Part shown: piece after piece, positions 30,837 through 39,443 of the stretch
How the letters are laid out: each line of letters begins with the position of its first letter
How positions within the stretch are numbered: position 1 is the first letter of the stretch
Assembly: GCF_019834675.1 (NCBI RefSeq)
Contig: NZ_JABUBU010000011.1
Coordinates: forward strand, 33,908-97,907
Length of the DNA: 64,000 bases
DNA from: Rhodococcoides corynebacterioides
Lineage (GTDB): Bacteria > Actinomycetota > Actinomycetes > Mycobacteriales > Mycobacteriaceae
Direction: 5' to 3'
The notes under the pieces: generated by a model
Told to the model about the DNA's origin: nothing
Database searches by the model: none
Seen by the model: the letters and a program-made list of their open reading frames with translations, nothing else
Program-made: the position numbers and the translations under genes

Positions 30837-31826
30837 ATGACACGCTTCGGATACACCCTCATGACCGAGCAGAGCGGGCCCAAGCAGCTCGTCGACTACG
30901 CGCAGAAAGCCGAGAACGTCGGCTTCGACTTCGAGGTCTCGAGCGACCACTACTCGCCGTGGCTCTCGGCCCAGGGTCACGCGTCGTACGCCTGGACGAT
31001 GCTGGGCGCGGTCGCGCAGGTGACCTCGCGGGTCGAGCTGTACACGTACGTGACCTGCCCGATCATTCGCTACCACCCCGCCGTCGTCGCACAGAAGGCC
31101 GCGACGCTGCAGATTCTCGCCGACGGCCGGTTCACGCTGGGCCTCGGCAGCGGGGAGAATCTGAACGAGCACGTCGTGGGCCAGGGTTGGCCGTCGGTGG
31201 ACAAGCGGCAGGACATGTTCGAGGAAGCCGTCAAGATCATCCGGCAGTTGCAGTCGGGTGAGTTGGTCACCTGGGAGGGCGAGCACTACCGCGTCGACTC
31301 GGCGCGGCTGTGGGACACCCCCGACACGCCACTCGAGATCGGCGTCGCGGTCAGTGGTGAGAAGTCCATCGAGCGCTTCGCCCCGCTCGCCGACCACATG
31401 ATTTCCACCGAGCCCAAGCCCGAGCTCATCGAGGGGTGGGACAAGGCGCGGCACGTCGGCACGGGTCTGGCGCAGAACTCGAAGAAGATCGGCCAGATTC
31501 CGATCTGCTGGGGGCCGGACGAGCAGGCCGCGATCACGCTGGCGCACGAGCAGTTCCGGTGGTTCGCGGGCGGCTGGGCCGTCAACGCCGACCTGCCCAC
31601 CACGGCCGGTTTCGCCGGGGCGACGCAGTTCGTGCGCCCCGAGGACGTCGCCGACACCATCGCGTGCGGCCCGGACCTCGACGCGATCGTCGAGAAGGTC
31701 AAGCCGTACTGGGAGGCGGGCTATACCGACATCGCGCTGGTGCAGGTCGGCGACGAGTCCCAGGAGCGGTTCCTGGCCGAGGCCGCCGAGCCGCTGCTCG
31801 AGAAGCTCCGGGCGGCATCGTCCTGA
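30837..31826 (+). CDS. F420-dependent oxidoreductase, G6PDH-like LLM family
   Basis: Luciferase-like TIM-barrel enzyme (329 aa) of the subgroup related to F420-dependent glucose-6-phosphate dehydrogenase. MTRFGYTLMTEQSGPKQLVD, VSSDHYSPWLSAQGHASYAW and LGSGENLNEHVVGQGWPSVD match this group. F420 use is typical of mycolata and fits the organism. It would be cytoplasmic; the real substrate may be the product of the SDR gene upstream. Confidence 0.9.
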   Translation: MTRFGYTLMTEQSGPKQLVDYAQKAENVGFDFEVSSDHYSPWLSAQGHASYAWTMLGAVAQVTSRVELYTYVTCPIIRYHPAVVAQKAATLQILADGRFTLGLGSGENLNEHVVGQGWPSVDKRQDMFEEAVKIIRQLQSGELVTWEGEHYRVDSARLWDTPDTPLEIGVAVSGEKSIERFAPLADHMISTEPKPELIEGWDKARHVGTGLAQNSKKIGQIPICWGPDEQAAITLAHEQFRWFAGGWAVNADLPTTAGFAGATQFVRPEDVADTIACGPDLDAIVEKVKPYWEAGYTDIALVQVGDESQERFLAEAAEPLLEKLRAASS

Positions 31827-31845
31827 TCGCCGACTGACCTCGCAC

Positions 31846-31917
31846 CCTTCCCGCGCTGCCGTTCCACTCGCGCGCTGCCCACGGTCAGCGCGTCCGCGAG
31901 GTCGCAGTGCGGGAAGG
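31846..31917. terminator. Nested inverted repeat between convergent genes
   Basis: Outer arms CCTTCCCGCGCTGC (31846-31859) and GCAGTGCGGGAAGG (31904-31917) pair at 13 of 14 positions; an inner hairpin CGCGCTG/CAGCGCG lies between. The layout and the CCCGCGCTGCC word recur at 54019-54080, also between convergent genes. It may be a bidirectional terminator built from a dispersed repeat. Confidence 0.5.
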
Positions 31918-31931
31918 ACCGGGGCGGCGGC

Positions 31932-33467
31932 TCACGTACTGCCCGCCGCACCACCTCCGCCGCCGGCGCCTCCGCCGGACACCGTGGCGGACGAGGCGCT
32001 CGCCCCGAACGTCGCGGAGAACGCGGCCCAGTTGACCACCGAGGGGTCCACGGCGAGGGGCAGGCCGGCGGGCGCGGTGAACGCCCGGAGCTCCGGGCCG
32101 GATTCGAGCCGCTTCTTGTACGCCGCACCGAGACCCAGCGCGACGATGTCCGGCAGCGCGGCGTCGAGGTCGACGGTCGCGTCGTCCTTCTTCGCGGCCG
32201 CCTTCAGGCCGTCGCGATACGCCTCCCACGGCCGGGCGGCGTCGAGCCCGGCGGCGGTCAGTCCCGGGTAGGCCGTGGCCATCACCAGACCGGTCAGCAG
32301 GAGCAGACCGCCGGGGACGGCCGCGACCAGCATGATCGGCGCCCCCGCGGCCGCCACCACCCCGGCGCCCACCATGATCGCCCCGCCGAGCAGGGCCAGA
32401 CCCCCGAACGCCCAGCGCAGCCGTCCGACCCCGTGAGCTCGCCATCCCCGCGCGTCGAACTCGGCATTCACCACCGCACCGACCGGGCGCGTGTTCGCCC
32501 CGACCTTCTTCAGCGCCGCGTTGTCGACGACGCCGTCCACGGCATGCTCGGACAGTTGGTCCCACACGGCGCGGGGCACGTCCCCCCGAACCTTGCTGTC
32601 GTCCAGCAGGCGGACGCGCACTGTCGGCTTCCCGTGCTTCTTCTCGTCGGGCTCGAAGGCGACGGCGTCGTCGGCGGCGAGCGCCACCACGGTGGCCGAC
32701 GTGGCACTCGCCTGACTGCTGCGGTGCACCAGGGCCGTGGCCACGGCCGGGTCGGTGCGGTGGTCCGGTCGGTAGGTGGTCGGCGTCTCGGCGGACACGG
32801 TCGCCCGCGGACGACGGCGGTAGAGCGAGAAGGCCATCACCGCCCCGGCGAGGGCCGCGGCGAGTCCGGTCCACGGCAACCATGTCGACCCCGGACCGTC
32901 GGCGAATCGGTTCAGCGCGGTGACCGGCGGGCCGTTCACGATGGAGGACTGCAGTCGGTCGAGTCCGGCGTTCAGGCTGCCCACCACGTCGCCGTCCTTC
33001 AGCGGCGGGATGAGCGCGTCCTCGACGATGGCTTCCTGCTCGTCCGGCGGAACGTTGCCGTCGTCGAAGGTGGACCCGACGAAGATGCCCGCGCGGGCCT
33101 CGTCGACCGTGCCGGGTTCGCGGTTGATCAGGATCGCCCCGGCGGTGTCCTGATCGACGCCGGTGGCCGCGACCCAGGCCTGCTGCAGTGCCTCGACCTG
33201 ATCGAGGGTGTCGTCGGGATCGGCGTCGAGTTCACGCACCCAGACGACGACGTCGGCGCCGGTCTCGGAACGCAGGGCCTCGAGGCGCCGGTCGAGGGCC
33301 TCGGTCTGGCCGGGATCGAGCGAGAAGCCCGTTCGGTCGTAGACGCGCTCGCCGGAGGTGAGTCCGTCGAAGCGGGTGTCCTGCGCCGCGGACGAGTCGG
33401 AGCAACCGGCGAGGCCGAGAACTGTTGCCGCCGACACGATCGCGACGACGAACCGAGTGCGGATCAT
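31932..33467 (-). CDS. TPM-domain lipoprotein with membrane helices
   Basis: Membrane protein of 511 aa. N-terminal signal with lipobox (VLGLAGC), then a TPM-like domain to about residue 140 (VYDRTGFSLDPGQTEALDRR, then GADVVVWVRELD), a membrane helix near 185 (WTGLAAALAGAVMAFSLY), a mixed domain, two more helices near 360-410 and a long C-terminal part ending in GGGAGGGGGAAG. This is the arrangement of DUF2207/TPM proteins. TATCAT lies 6 nt before ATG 33467, so the message is probably leaderless. Function is unknown; TPM domains occur in photosystem repair and envelope proteins. Confidence 0.82.
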   Translation of the reverse strand: MIRTRFVVAIVSAATVLGLAGCSDSSAAQDTRFDGLTSGERVYDRTGFSLDPGQTEALDRRLEALRSETGADVVVWVRELDADPDDTLDQVEALQQAWVAATGVDQDTAGAILINREPGTVDEARAGIFVGSTFDDGNVPPDEQEAIVEDALIPPLKDGDVVGSLNAGLDRLQSSIVNGPPVTALNRFADGPGSTWLPWTGLAAALAGAVMAFSLYRRRPRATVSAETPTTYRPDHRTDPAVATALVHRSSQASATSATVVALAADDAVAFEPDEKKHGKPTVRVRLLDDSKVRGDVPRAVWDQLSEHAVDGVVDNAALKKVGANTRPVGAVVNAEFDARGWRAHGVGRLRWAFGGLALLGGAIMVGAGVVAAAGAPIMLVAAVPGGLLLLTGLVMATAYPGLTAAGLDAARPWEAYRDGLKAAAKKDDATVDLDAALPDIVALGLGAAYKKRLESGPELRAFTAPAGLPLAVDPSVVNWAAFSATFGASASSATVSGGGAGGGGGAAGST

Positions 33468-33575
33468 GCCGCCATGATAGGCAGACCCGGCGGTTCGCTC
33501 ACGCTGTGCGAACAGCGAAAAGGCCCTGCACCGGCATCCCGGAGCAGGGCCTTCTCTTCGTGTCTCAACCACGAG

Positions 33576-33649
<74 letters not shown>

Positions 33650-33681
33650 TGATCGCCACCCTCGCAGGCAGCCGCATCACT

Positions 33682-34716
33682 CTAACGCACGACCGCCTCG
33701 GAACGCGAAACGCCCTGCTCGGGCGTCATTTCGCGGGCTCGACCGGACGGCACCAGCGTGAGCAGAGTGGCCTCGGGCCGGCAGCAGAATCGGTACGGCG
33801 CGTAGGGCGAGGTGCCGAGGCCGGCGGACACGTGCAACCGCGTGTGCGCGCCCCACCGCGAGGGCCCCTTCACCCGCGACCGGTCGAGTCCGCAGTTGGT
33901 CACCAGCGCGCCGTAGAACGGCAGGCAGAGCTGACCGCCGTGCGTGTGGCCGGCGAGCACCAGGTCGTAGCCGTCGGAGGCGAACCGGTCGAGCACGCGG
34001 GGCTCGGGGGAGTGGGTGAGTCCGATGCTGACGTCGGCCACGGGATTCGGGTTCCCGGCGACGGTGTCGTATCGATCGCGCTGCAGATGCGGATCGTCCA
34101 CCCCGGCGGTGGCGATGCGCACGCCGGCCACCTCGAGTTCGCGACGGACGTGGGTGACGTCGAACCAGCCGCGCTCGGTGAACGCGGCGCGCAGGTCCTG
34201 CCACGGCAACGCGTCGCCGAAGACGCGAGTGTGGTCCTTGCGGAAGTACTTCATCGGGTTCTTCGGCACGGGCGCGAAGTAGTCGTTGGAGCCGAAGACG
34301 AAGAGACCGGGCCGGCCGAGGAGACCGCCGAGCGCCTGGACCACCGCCGGCACCGACTTGCGGTGGGACAGGTTGTCACCGGTGTTGACCACCAGATCCG
34401 GCTCGAGGCGATCGAGCTCGCGCAGCCACGTCTGCTTGAGCTTCTGGTTCGGCATCATGTGCAGATCGCTGATGTGCAGGACGCGCAACGACGGCTTGCC
34501 CGGCGCCAACACGGGGAGGGTGGCCTCTCGCAGGGTGAACGCGTTGCGCTCGATCGCGGTGGCGTACGTCAGTCCGGCCGCCGCGCTCCCCACGGCGAGG
34601 GCGGCGACACCCGCCGGGGTGGACAGGGCGCCACGCGCGGCCGCACCGACCGACGAGACGGCGCCGAGAGACGAGGTGGGGGCCGGGCGCGAGAGGAACG
34701 AGGATTTGCCGGACAC
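33682..34716 (-). CDS. Membrane-associated metallophosphoesterase
   Basis: Calcineurin-like phosphoesterase (344 aa), corresponding to Rv3683 in the conserved block. One N-terminal hydrophobic segment (AGVAALAVGSAAAGLTYA) precedes the metal-binding motifs HISDLHM, NTGDN, GSND (the usual GNHD with Ser-Asn-Asp), and GHTHGGQLCLPFYG. GTG 34716 is 7 nt from a TATCCT box and 24 bp from the divergent yqeY-like gene. The substrate is not known; relatives act on phosphodiesters or UDP-lipids. Confidence 0.9.
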   Translation of the reverse strand: MSGKSSFLSRPAPTSSLGAVSSVGAAARGALSTPAGVAALAVGSAAAGLTYATAIERNAFTLREATLPVLAPGKPSLRVLHISDLHMMPNQKLKQTWLRELDRLEPDLVVNTGDNLSHRKSVPAVVQALGGLLGRPGLFVFGSNDYFAPVPKNPMKYFRKDHTRVFGDALPWQDLRAAFTERGWFDVTHVRRELEVAGVRIATAGVDDPHLQRDRYDTVAGNPNPVADVSIGLTHSPEPRVLDRFASDGYDLVLAGHTHGGQLCLPFYGALVTNCGLDRSRVKGPSRWGAHTRLHVSAGLGTSPYAPYRFCCRPEATLLTLVPSGRAREMTPEQGVSRSEAVVR

Positions 34717-34723
34717 CTCGTCG

Positions 34724-34733
34724 AGGATACCGT
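34724..34733. promoter_or_regulatory. Overlapping divergent -10 boxes
   Basis: The minus-strand box TATCCT (34724-34729) and plus-strand box TACCGT (34728-34733) overlap by two bases. Each is exactly 7 nt from the start codon it serves (GTG 34716, ATG 34741), so both transcripts should be leaderless and cannot be initiated together. Confidence 0.6.
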
Positions 34734-34740
34734 TTCGAAC

Positions 34741-35214
34741 ATGGCCGAGAACTCAGACATCGAAAAGCGCCTGCGCGCGGACCTGACCACGTCGATGAAG
34801 GCGAAGGACGCGCTGCGCACCGCCACGCTGCGGATGCTGCTGTCCGCGATCGGCGCCGAGAAGGTCGCCGGCAAGGAAGCGCGGGAGCTGACCGACGACG
34901 ATGTGCTCCGCGTCCTGGCGAAGGAATCGAAGAAGCGCGGCGAGTCCGCCGAGATCTACACCCAGAACGGTCGCGGCGAACTGGCGGCCACCGAACGCGC
35001 CGAGGCGCAGATCATCGACGAGTACCTGCCGACCCCCCTGACCGACGCCGAACTCGCGGACGTCGCCGACACCGCCATCGCGCAGGTCGCCGAGGAGCTG
35101 GGCGAGCGTCCGGGCATGCGGCAGATGGGTCAGGTCATGAAGGCCGCGACCGCCATCGCCGCGGGCAAGGCCGACGGGTCTCGACTGTCCGCCGCGGTGC
35201 GCGCCCGGCTCTGA
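34741..35214 (+). CDS. GatB/YqeY domain protein
   Basis: YqeY-like protein of 157 aa with the helical domain also found at the C-terminus of the amidotransferase subunit GatB. Conserved ADLTTSMKAKDALRTATLRML at the N-terminus and GQVMKAATAIAAGKADGSRL near the end. It is thought to bind tRNA or tRNA-related complexes; no enzymatic activity is known. ATG 34741 is 7 nt from its -10 box. Convergent with ponA2. Confidence 0.93.
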   Translation: MAENSDIEKRLRADLTTSMKAKDALRTATLRMLLSAIGAEKVAGKEARELTDDDVLRVLAKESKKRGESAEIYTQNGRGELAATERAEAQIIDEYLPTPLTDAELADVADTAIAQVAEELGERPGMRQMGQVMKAATAIAAGKADGSRLSAAVRARL

Positions 35215-35232
35215 GCGCGCCCGCCCCCGGCC

Positions 35233-37638
35233 CTACCGCGGAGGTGCGGTGAGGCCGGGGATCGGCGGAATGGTCACGTCCGGCGGCAGCGCGGGCAGGG
35301 TGATGCCCGGCCCCGGTGTCGGCCGGGCGGGCGCCGGCCGCACCGAGCCGTCGGACACGTAGAGCGTGATGGTCGACCCGGGAATGGCCGAGCCCGACGG
35401 CGACGTGCTGACCACCGTGCCCCGACGTTCCGACGACGCCGTGGTGGCGATGGTGACCCGGAACCCGGCCGCCTGGACCTGCGACTGCGCCGAGCTCTGG
35501 TTCAGCCCCACGACGTCGGGTACCTGCCCGTTGGCCGAGCCGCGGACGAACTTCTGATCGACCGGCGGAAGCGCGACGTCGCCGAACTTGGTGGCGACGG
35601 GATCCATGGCGTCGAACCAGGTGCGCGCCGGCTCGTTACCGCCGAAGAGGTTGCCCGAGCCGCACGGACGCAGCGGGAACGAGCAGATCTCGCTGGGCGT
35701 CGGCGAATCGCCGTAGGTGTAGGCAGCGGCCGCGTAGCGGTTGGTGAAGCCGAGGAAACCCGAGGACCGGTGAGATTCGGTGGTCCCCGTCTTGCCGCCC
35801 ATCGGCAGCGTCCACCCGACGGACGCGGCCGCGGACGCCGAGGTGCCGCCCGGCTGGTCGTCCTTGCTCATCGCGTTGGCGAGGGTGTCGGCCAGACCCG
35901 GCTCGACCACCTGCTCGCAGGCCTGGTGGGTGACCGGGATCTGCTTGCCGCTGCGATCGAAGACGCTGTCGATCGGATTGGGCGGGCACCACTTTCCGCC
36001 CGACGCGATGGTGGCGGCGACGTTGCTCAGCTCGAGCGGATTGACGTAGGTGGGCCCGAGCGTGAAGGAACCGAGGTTGGCTTCCTTCTGGTAGTCGGCG
36101 AGGCTCTGGTCGGTGCCCTGCCCGGCCGTGCCCGGCAGCGTGTAGGACCGCAGACCGAGACGGACGGCCATGTCGACGGTCGGGGTGACCCCCACCGACT
36201 CGATCAGCTTCACGAAGGCGGTGTTGGGCGACTGGGCCAGGGCGTCGGTCACCGACAGGGCGGCCGGATAGGTGCCCGCGTTGGTGACGCAGTAGGTCGA
36301 CGGCGGGCACCCGCGGGCGCCGCCGTCACCGAGGCCCTTGACCTCGACGCGACTGGGAACCTGGAGCACCGCCGAGGTGCCCAGACCCTTCTCCATGGCC
36401 GCGGCGGTGGTGAAGATCTTGAAGATCGACCCCGCCCCGCTGCCGACCAGGGAATACGGCTGCGGCTGCACGGTCTCGTTGGCGTCACCGTTCAGTCCGT
36501 AGCGCCGCGACGAGCCCATCGCGAGGATGCGGTGATCGTCCTGCCCCGGCGCGATCACGTTCATCACCGTGGCCACGCCGTCGAGGTTGGGGTTGCTGTT
36601 CGACGCGAGGGCGGACGACGTGCTGGCCTGCACCTCCGGGTCGAGGGTGGTGCGGATGAGGTACCCACCCTTGTCGACCTGTTCCTTGCTGATGCCGGCG
36701 TCGGCCAGGTACTGCAGGGCGTAGTCGCAGAAGAATCCGCGGTCGCCGGCCGAGATGCATCCGCGCGGGAGCTGATTGGGCTCCGGCAGCACGCTGAGGG
36801 GCTCGGCCTTGGCGGCCTCGATCTCGGCGGCGCGCTCGGGGATGTTCTGGATCATCGTGTCGAGCACGGTGTTGCGACGGTCCATGACGCCGTCGTAGTT
36901 CGTGTACGGGTTCAGCGCGGAGCTGGACTGGACCATGCCCGCCAACATCGCGGCCTGGGTCAGCGTCAGATCGGCGGCGTCCACCCCGAAGTACGTGCGG
37001 GCCGCGTCCTGGATGCCGTACGACGAGTTCCCGAACGGGACCAGGTTCAGGTAGCGGGTGAGGATCTCGTCCTTGGTCAGCCGCTTGTCCAGCGTGAGCG
37101 CCATGCGGATCTCGCGGATCTTGCGCGCCGGCGTCGTCTCGATGGCCGCGCGCCGCTCCGCGTCGGTCTTGGCGACGACGAGCAACTGGTAGTTCTTCAC
37201 GTACTGCTGGTCGAGCGTCGACGCGCCCTGTTCCACCTGGCCGCTGGTGGTGTTGGTGAGGAACGCGCGCACGGTGCCCTGCCAGTCCACGCCGTCGTGT
37301 TCCGCGAAACGGCGGTCCTCGATGGAGACGATGGCGAGCTTCATCTCGTTGGAGATGCGGTCGCTGGGGACCTCGAAGCGGCGCTGCTCGTAGAGCCAGG
37401 CGATGGGATTGCCCGCGGCGTCGACCATGGTGGACACGGCCGGGACCGTTCCCTCCACCAGCTCGGCGGAGACGTTGTCGACGGTGTCGGCGGCGCGGTT
37501 GGAGGCGTATCCGAACCCACCGGCGAGCGGGAACATCACTCCGGCGAGCAACGCGCCCGCGAGTGCGCTGCACCCGGCGAGTTTGGCGACAGTTCTGGCG
37601 ATCGGCACGTCCGACAGAGTACGGGTCACCACCGTCAC
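35233..37638 (-). CDS. ponA2: Bifunctional penicillin-binding protein with PASTA domain
   Basis: Class A PBP (801 aa) that polymerises and crosslinks peptidoglycan. An N-terminal membrane helix (AGALLAGVMFPLAGGFGYAS) precedes the glycosyltransferase domain (IEDRRFAEHDGVDW, then STLDQQYVKN) and the transpeptidase with SIFK (nucleophile Ser), SPN and KTGT boxes. A single PASTA domain (VPDVVGLNQSSAQSQVQAAG) and a Pro-rich tail end it. Divergent from whiB4, as in M. tuberculosis Rv3682/Rv3681c, where PonA2 supports stress survival. GTG 37638 gives the family-type N-terminus. Confidence 0.95.
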   Translation of the reverse strand: MTVVTRTLSDVPIARTVAKLAGCSALAGALLAGVMFPLAGGFGYASNRAADTVDNVSAELVEGTVPAVSTMVDAAGNPIAWLYEQRRFEVPSDRISNEMKLAIVSIEDRRFAEHDGVDWQGTVRAFLTNTTSGQVEQGASTLDQQYVKNYQLLVVAKTDAERRAAIETTPARKIREIRMALTLDKRLTKDEILTRYLNLVPFGNSSYGIQDAARTYFGVDAADLTLTQAAMLAGMVQSSSALNPYTNYDGVMDRRNTVLDTMIQNIPERAAEIEAAKAEPLSVLPEPNQLPRGCISAGDRGFFCDYALQYLADAGISKEQVDKGGYLIRTTLDPEVQASTSSALASNSNPNLDGVATVMNVIAPGQDDHRILAMGSSRRYGLNGDANETVQPQPYSLVGSGAGSIFKIFTTAAAMEKGLGTSAVLQVPSRVEVKGLGDGGARGCPPSTYCVTNAGTYPAALSVTDALAQSPNTAFVKLIESVGVTPTVDMAVRLGLRSYTLPGTAGQGTDQSLADYQKEANLGSFTLGPTYVNPLELSNVAATIASGGKWCPPNPIDSVFDRSGKQIPVTHQACEQVVEPGLADTLANAMSKDDQPGGTSASAAASVGWTLPMGGKTGTTESHRSSGFLGFTNRYAAAAYTYGDSPTPSEICSFPLRPCGSGNLFGGNEPARTWFDAMDPVATKFGDVALPPVDQKFVRGSANGQVPDVVGLNQSSAQSQVQAAGFRVTIATTASSERRGTVVSTSPSGSAIPGSTITLYVSDGSVRPAPARPTPGPGITLPALPPDVTIPPIPGLTAPPR

Positions 37639-37776
37639 GCTCGGTGTTCCTGGGCCGCCTGCTCGCGGCTCGACCGTCCGACCTGGGCTTTCGTCTCCGC
37701 TCGCACGCCCGTACCAGAAATCTGACCACCCGCCTTGCTTCGCTCGTGGGCTGTCGCTTACATTGATCAGGCCGTT

Positions 37777-37806
37777 GTGATTCAGCTAACAATCACCTCG
37801 GTTAGT
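37777..37806. promoter_or_regulatory. Overlapping inverted repeats between ponA2 and whiB4
   Basis: GTGATT-N8-AATCAC (37777-37796) and CTAAC-N10-GTTAG (37786-37805) overlap, 102-130 bp before whiB4 and about 140-170 bp before ponA2. The spacing does not fit Crp. This AT-rich patch is the only one in the 268-bp spacer and is a likely regulator site. Confidence 0.4.
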
Positions 37807-37906
37807 GGGGTAGCGCTCGGGTGGGTGTGCAGCAGGTGGCGCATCACGGCAGCGGTACCGGACACCGTTCAGTCTCGGTGTTCTCGGACGGTGAAGGGAT
37901 CTTCGA

Positions 37907-38230
37907 ATGCACGCAGGAACGTCGAACTCCGCGCTCGACATCGGGGAGGCCGAGGCGCGCATCGCGTGGGTCTCGCAGGCGCGGTGCCGGGGCGTCGACC
38001 CCGACCAGCTCTTCGTTCGCGGGGCGGCGCAGCGCAAGGCCGCCACCATCTGCCGGCACTGCCCGGTACTCATGCAGTGCGGAGCGGACGCCCTCGACAA
38101 CCGCGTCGAGTTCGGCGTCTGGGGCGGAATGACCGAGCGTCAGCGCCGCGCCCTCATCAAGCAGCACCCCGAGGTCGAGTCCTGGGCCGAGTTCTTCGAG
38201 ACTCAGCGCCAGCATCAGTCCGCCGTCTGA
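37907..38230 (+). CDS. whiB4: WhiB-family iron-sulfur regulator
   Basis: WhiB protein of 107 aa with the four cluster ligands at Cys27, Cys49, Cys52 and Cys58 (ARCRGVD and ICRHCPVLMQC) and the GVWGG turn at residues 70-74, followed by a basic tail (TERQRRALIKQH). The gene order beside ponA2 and the RGAAQRKAATICRHCP segment identify it as WhiB4, a redox sensor that in mycobacteria controls oxidative-stress and beta-lactam responses. A GAAGGGA site precedes the ATG; a terminator follows. Confidence 0.95.
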   Translation: MHAGTSNSALDIGEAEARIAWVSQARCRGVDPDQLFVRGAAQRKAATICRHCPVLMQCGADALDNRVEFGVWGGMTERQRRALIKQHPEVESWAEFFETQRQHQSAV

Positions 38231-38254
38231 TCGACCCTCGCCTCTCGTTCGTCC

Positions 38255-38290
38255 TGTCCCACCGCGATGTCCGAATTGCGGTGGGACAGT
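38255..38290 (+). terminator. whiB4 terminator
   Basis: Perfect 12-bp stem CTGTCCCACCGC/GCGGTGGGACAG with a 12-nt loop, 25 nt after the whiB4 stop, followed by TTCACTAT. Confidence 0.75.
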
Positions 38291-38353
38291 TCACTATCGG
38301 GACTCGGTCGCGTCGGCCGACGGTCGATGAACTCTTCGTGAACGCACGACGGA

Positions 38354-38379
38354 CGCGCGGGGGTGGGTACCCCCGCGCG
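38354..38379. terminator. Strong GC hairpin
   Basis: 11-bp perfect stem CGCGCGGGGGT/ACCCCCGCGCG with a 4-nt loop (GGGT), 64 nt beyond the whiB4 terminator. No U-tract. It may back up termination or mark the end of an unseen transcript. Confidence 0.45.
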
Positions 38380-38779
38380 GCGTGACCGGGTGGTCCGCTT
38401 CGTCCTGCTTCGTCTCGGGGCCGCCCGTCTCTGGTGCGCGCCCGGTTCGCCACGGTCGTCCGATTCCCCGCGCCGCTCGGCGCGCCGACCCGGTCGCGTC
38501 GGCACCCCTCCCGATCTGCGGTGATCGTCCCCGCACCCGCGCGCCCACCCCTCCCGGGCCGTAATCGTTCCGGTCCGCGCTCGTTCCCCGCCGCCCCGTC
38601 GCCGCCGCCGGGCGGCTCGTGGTCGGCCGTCGTTCGTTCGTCGCCCCCACGACACCTTCCCGTTCATTGACACCGCTCGGGGCGGAACCGAGACTTCCGT
38701 CGGCACAGCGACTTTCGGGCTGCTCGGCCACCGTCGGACCCGACTCCCGGGTCCGACCTCCACGCGGCAAAGGACTGGC

Positions 38780-39439
38780 ATGAAGTTCAACAGGAAGGCG
38801 GCTGTCGCTGCCATGACCATCGTGACCCTGGGCGGGGCGTCGGCCACCGCGTACGCGAACCCGACCGTTCCGGAGGTGCACTGGAACGCCGTGACGGCCG
38901 GCACCGGCGTGCTGGTCACCACCGACTCGGGCACCCTGAGCACCGAGAACAACCACCTCGTCGTGCGTGACGACGCCGGCGTCGTCGTCGACTCCGTTCC
39001 TCTCGGCATCGCGGTGGACGGCGTCGTCCACCCCGTGTCGGCGCAGGTCGACGGCAACACCGCCACCCTCGCGGTCGACGCCGCCGCCCCGACCACACCC
39101 GTCTACGACCTGCCCGGCACGGTGCCGGCCGACCTGCCCGCCGCCGTCGCCGGCGTCAAGGACCCCATCGCGCTGAGCGCCTCGGTGGGTGGATTCCTCG
39201 GTGCCGCCACCGGTCTGGTGGGCGGCTGCCTCCTCGGTGCCACGGCGGCCGGCGTCGTCTCCGCGCCCGTCGCGCTGCTCTTCGGCGCGGGCCCGATCGC
39301 CGGGTGCATCGGCGGTGCGGTTCTGCTCGGCTCGGGCGCGTCCCTCGCGGGCACCGCGATCGGCGGTCTCGGCGCCGTGGTCGGCAACGCCCAGCAGTTC
39401 GTGACGCTGCTGCAGGCTCCCCCGGCTCCGAAGAAGTAG
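38780..39439 (+). CDS. Secreted Gly/Ala-rich protein
   Basis: A 219-aa protein with a Sec signal peptide (MKFNRKAAVAAMTIVTLGGA, cleavage probably after AYAN). The first half of the mature protein is beta-rich (GVLVTTDSGTLSTENNHLVV, VDSVPLGIAVDG); the second half is hydrophobic and Gly-rich with two Cys (GGFLGAATGLVGGCLLGAT and GPIAGCIGGAVLLGSG), like a pair of membrane or interface helices. The family has no function I know; such proteins are common in Rhodococcus and Nocardia. It is inserted between whiB4 and the ArsA genes relative to M. tuberculosis. Confidence 0.8.
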   Translation: MKFNRKAAVAAMTIVTLGGASATAYANPTVPEVHWNAVTAGTGVLVTTDSGTLSTENNHLVVRDDAGVVVDSVPLGIAVDGVVHPVSAQVDGNTATLAVDAAAPTTPVYDLPGTVPADLPAAVAGVKDPIALSASVGGFLGAATGLVGGCLLGATAAGVVSAPVALLFGAGPIAGCIGGAVLLGSGASLAGTAIGGLGAVVGNAQQFVTLLQAPPAPKK

Positions 39440-39443
39440 CGGG

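Larger units (their letters stand above)
38231..38779. other. 549-bp spacer without a recognisable gene
   Basis: Holds the whiB4 terminator and a second GC hairpin. Beyond 38380 the sequence is Pro/Arg-shadow-like in every frame and no convincing gene, RNA or promoter is seen until the ribosome site before 38780 (AAAGG). Confidence 0.6.

Noticed and set aside
35233..35600. Pro-rich tail of PonA2 as a repeat element
   Set aside because: Normal extension after the PASTA domain of this PBP class.
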